Source: Streptomyces sp. CCM_MD2014 (GTDB taxonomy: Bacteria; Actinomycetota; Actinomycetes; Streptomycetales; Streptomycetaceae). From it: DNA of 64,000 nt. The notes under the pieces are model-generated. The model had not been told where the DNA came from. It made no database searches and saw only the letters and a list, made by a program, of their open reading frames with translations. Position numbers and translations under genes: made by a program. Shown piece after piece: positions 62,143 through 64,000 of this stretch (position 1 is the first letter of the stretch; each line of letters begins with the position of its first letter). The DNA lies in assembly GCF_000772045.1 (NCBI RefSeq), contig NZ_CP009754.1, positions 3,472,001 through 3,536,000 on the forward strand. Reading direction: 5' to 3'.

Positions 62143-64000
62143 TCAGTCGTCACGCATCGCCAGGTCGGCGAGGTTCAGGAACGCCTCCGTGGTGGCCCGA
62201 CGCAGCCTGCGCAGCTCCCAGCCCGGGGACTGCAGGGCGCCGTCGAAGGGCACGCGGACCACCTGCTCGGGCCCGACGCGCAGCCGTGGGACGAAGGACT
62301 CCGGCAGCTCCCGTACGGACGGCCCGTCGGTGTCGGTGACCACGACGAGGGCGGTGCGCGCGAGCCGCTCCCGGCCGGCGCCCCGGACGAGGGCGAGGAC
62401 GCGCACGGCCGCGTCCAGGAACCAGTCGGCGGTGCCGCAGCACAGGATCAGCCGGTCGGTGTGGTCGAGGACGGCGGCGGCCGACCCGTCGAGCCGCAGC
62501 GGGGCCCAGTCGGTGAGGACGAAGGGGTAGTAGTGCGCCGTCTGCGCCAGGACGCGCACGTACTCCTGCTGGTGCGCCGGGTTGGGGCTGAAGTGCCCGC
62601 TGCGGTGGGCGACCACCTCCAGGCCGGAGGGCAGCCGGGTGGTACGGGCGCGGATCTCCTCGTAGGGAACGTCGGCGGGCAGCGCCGCCAGATCCCGTAC
62701 GACGGCCGGGTTGCGACGGGTGAGGAAGGCGTCCAGTGAACCCTCGGAGGGGGACCCGTCGAGGGCCAGGACCGGCTCTCCCCGCGCGGCGGCCAGGAGG
62801 GAGCCGAGCACCATCGTGGTGGTGGCGCGTCCGCTGTAGTGGTAGGCGCCGATCAGAGTCAGCCGCCTGCTGCGCGGCAGGGGCGCCCGCAGCCGGTCCA
62901 GGCGGTGCAGGGCCTGCCTGTGGGCGGCGCCGAAGCGCGGCAGCCGCAGCTCCGGGCGCGGGGCGTGGGCGTCCGGGGCGGGCGGGGCGAGCGGACCGCG
63001 CGGGGCCCGGCTCTCCCACTCGGCGGCGGGGCCGGCCCCGGCCAGCTGGAGCCGGGTGCGGGCCACGTACCGGGCGAGGACCTCGGCGACCTCGCTCGCG
63101 GTGGGCCGCTCGGCGGGATCCGGGTCCACGCAGCGCAGCACCAGCCGCCGCAACTGCTCCCAGGTGTCGCCCTGCCACAGGTGCATGCCCTCCGGCAGCG
63201 ACGGCAGGTCCCAGCCTGCCTTGCTGCTGATGACCTGGAGCAGCTCCCCCAGCGCGCGTACGTTGTCCTCCCGGGTGGGCGCCGGGCCCGAGCCCAGGTA
63301 CACGCCGTCGACGGCGCAGTCCGACAGGTCGCCCAGGACGACGGTGCGCCGCAGGACGTACACGCTGTCGGCGTCCAGGGCGGCGGGCACGAGGTTGTTG
63401 AGGTGGCACAGGGCCACCGCGTTGGCGAGGTAGCAGGAGACCAGCAGGCCCCGCAGGGTGTCGAAGGGGGCGGTGCCGTCGGTCAGGGCCCGGTCGAAGA
63501 GTTCCGTGAGCCGGGTGGGCTGGACGTCGGGGTCCCCCTCGTCCGCGATCGGGGTCATGGCGAGCCAGGGCGGGGAGTCCTGGAGCCCGGCGGCGAGCAG
63601 TACCGGCGCGTACTGTCCCTGGAGGCGGCGCAGCGCCTCGGCCTCCACCGTGACGAGCTGCGCGTTGACGGCGGGCAGGTCGGGGCGCGGCACCCTCAGG
63701 ACGGCCGCGTTGCCGCGGCCGTCGACGCCCTGGTAGAGCAGGGTGCGCCGGCCGCGCCGGCGGCCGCGCAGCTCGTAGCCGCCGAGGCGGGCCGGGTCGT
63801 CGTCGGCGAGCGGCTCCCAGAGTCCGCCGCCGGTCCGGGCTCCGGTACCGGCCGTGCTCGGCCCGCGGCCGAGGGCGGGTGAGGCCCTGCCGACCGACAC
63901 TCCGAACCGGGCGAGCAGCCTGCGTTCGACGCTGGTGAACGGCTGCTGGGAGCCGGGCAGGGTGTCGGAGCCGTCGGGGTGGAGCAGCCAGGCCGGGAAG
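62143..64000 (-). CDS. Pseudokinase/ParA-like fusion protein, 5' truncated by window edge
   Basis: The frame is open to the right edge (33 codons beyond GTG 63900 contain no stop, reading PAWLLHPDGSDTLPGSQQPF), so the start lies outside. The visible 618 residues contain a kinase-like region (YELRGRRRGRRTLLYQGVDG, then a leucine-rich C-lobe) lacking HRD and DFG (VVLGDLSDCAV in place of DFG). A linker leads to a second domain with a degenerate MinD/ParA start (LTLIGAYHYSGRATTTMVLG, no Walker-A Lys), GEPVLALDGSPSEGSL and VVVTDTDGPS. Both parts look like sensors or scaffolds rather than enzymes. Such fusions are known beside type VII secretion and signalling genes in Streptomyces; that link is only a guess here. 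Confidence 0.7.
   Translation of the reverse strand, partial: FPAWLLHPDGSDTLPGSQQPFTSVERRLLARFGVSVGRASPALGRGPSTAGTGARTGGGLWEPLADDDPARLGGYELRGRRRGRRTLLYQGVDGRGNAAVLRVPRPDLPAVNAQLVTVEAEALRRLQGQYAPVLLAAGLQDSPPWLAMTPIADEGDPDVQPTRLTELFDRALTDGTAPFDTLRGLLVSCYLANAVALCHLNNLVPAALDADSVYVLRRTVVLGDLSDCAVDGVYLGSGPAPTREDNVRALGELLQVISSKAGWDLPSLPEGMHLWQGDTWEQLRRLVLRCVDPDPAERPTASEVAEVLARYVARTRLQLAGAGPAAEWESRAPRGPLAPPAPDAHAPRPELRLPRFGAAHRQALHRLDRLRAPLPRSRRLTLIGAYHYSGRATTTMVLGSLLAAARGEPVLALDGSPSEGSLDAFLTRRNPAVVRDLAALPADVPYEEIRARTTRLPSGLEVVAHRSGHFSPNPAHQQEYVRVLAQTAHYYPFVLTDWAPLRLDGSAAAVLDHTDRLILCCGTADWFLDAAVRVLALVRGAGRERLARTALVVVTDTDGPSVRELPESFVPRLRVGPEQVVRVPFDGALQSPGWELRRLRRATTEAFLNLADLAMRDD

Overview
The window is chromosomal DNA of a Streptomyces, close to the S. 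coelicolor group. The signs are very high G+C with strong third-position GC bias, many GTG starts, the developmental regulators BldM and WhiD, groES-groEL under two CIRCE operators, a C-terminally histidine-rich GroEL1, and the actinobacterial order groESL / whiB-like / bldM / ECF sigma / guaB / guaB3 / GMC oxidase / guaA. That order is also found around groEL1-whiB3-sigD-guaB2-guaB3-choD in Mycobacterium tuberculosis. Most of the window is conserved core chromosome. The clearest accessory patch is about 47.6-51.1 kb.

Layout. 0-5.2 kb: end of a DUF5691-like gene, the small cobalamin-binding subunit of isobutyryl-CoA mutase, a lipase-like hydrolase and a repeat-rich M23 peptidase. 5.3-12.2 kb: pcrA helicase, then two NlpC/P60 cell-wall hydrolases (the first behind a c-di-AMP riboswitch), a TDT-type transporter and a small membrane protein. 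12.2-16.1 kb: a PspC-domain histidine kinase and NarL-type regulator, divergent from a PspC/LiaF-like membrane protein, with helically phased direct repeats between them. 16.1-19 kb: DoxX, an unknown membrane protein and a flavin-binding split-barrel protein. 19-23 kb: guaA, then chorismate mutase behind what looks like a leaderless Phe/Tyr leader peptide and attenuator, a structured intergenic RNA candidate, and a sortase-anchored surface protein. 22.9-26.4 kb: GMC oxidoreductase and succinate-semialdehyde dehydrogenase. 26.5-36.4 kb: five tandem Ser/Thr kinase-like membrane proteins, one with every catalytic motif destroyed. 36.5-43.4 kb: glpD, a UDP-sugar dehydrogenase paralogue with substituted catalytic residues, guaB3, guaB and an ECF sigma factor of the ShbA/SigD type. 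43.6-47.5 kb: bldM, whiD, a LysR regulator divergent from a MOSC protein, and an SDR.

47.6-51.1 kb is an accessory insertion. It holds a two-domain CdiI-like immunity protein, next to a PrsW-like intramembrane protease fused to a C-terminal RNase A-like toxin domain and broken by a +1 frameshift, followed by gene remnants. 51.2-64 kb: an unknown protein, groEL/groES, two polysaccharide deacetylases, a THUMP-like methyltransferase, an ECF42-type sigma factor with its DGPF/YCII partner, an LCP-family protein, a LacI regulator, and a pseudokinase/ParA-like fusion running off the right edge.

Functional themes are guanine nucleotide synthesis (guaA, guaB, guaB3), cell-wall remodelling (two NlpC/P60, M23, two deacetylases, LCP, PspC/LiaF stress sensing, c-di-AMP control), developmental transcription control (bldM, whiD, ECF sigma) and membrane-spanning Ser/Thr kinase signalling. 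The best candidates for undescribed biology are the PrsW-RNase A fusion with its immunity gene, the leaderless leader peptide before chorismate mutase, the pseudoknotted RNA candidate at 21.3-21.6 kb, and the pseudoenzymes inside otherwise active gene families. All family names come from motif reading and memory; no database search was run.
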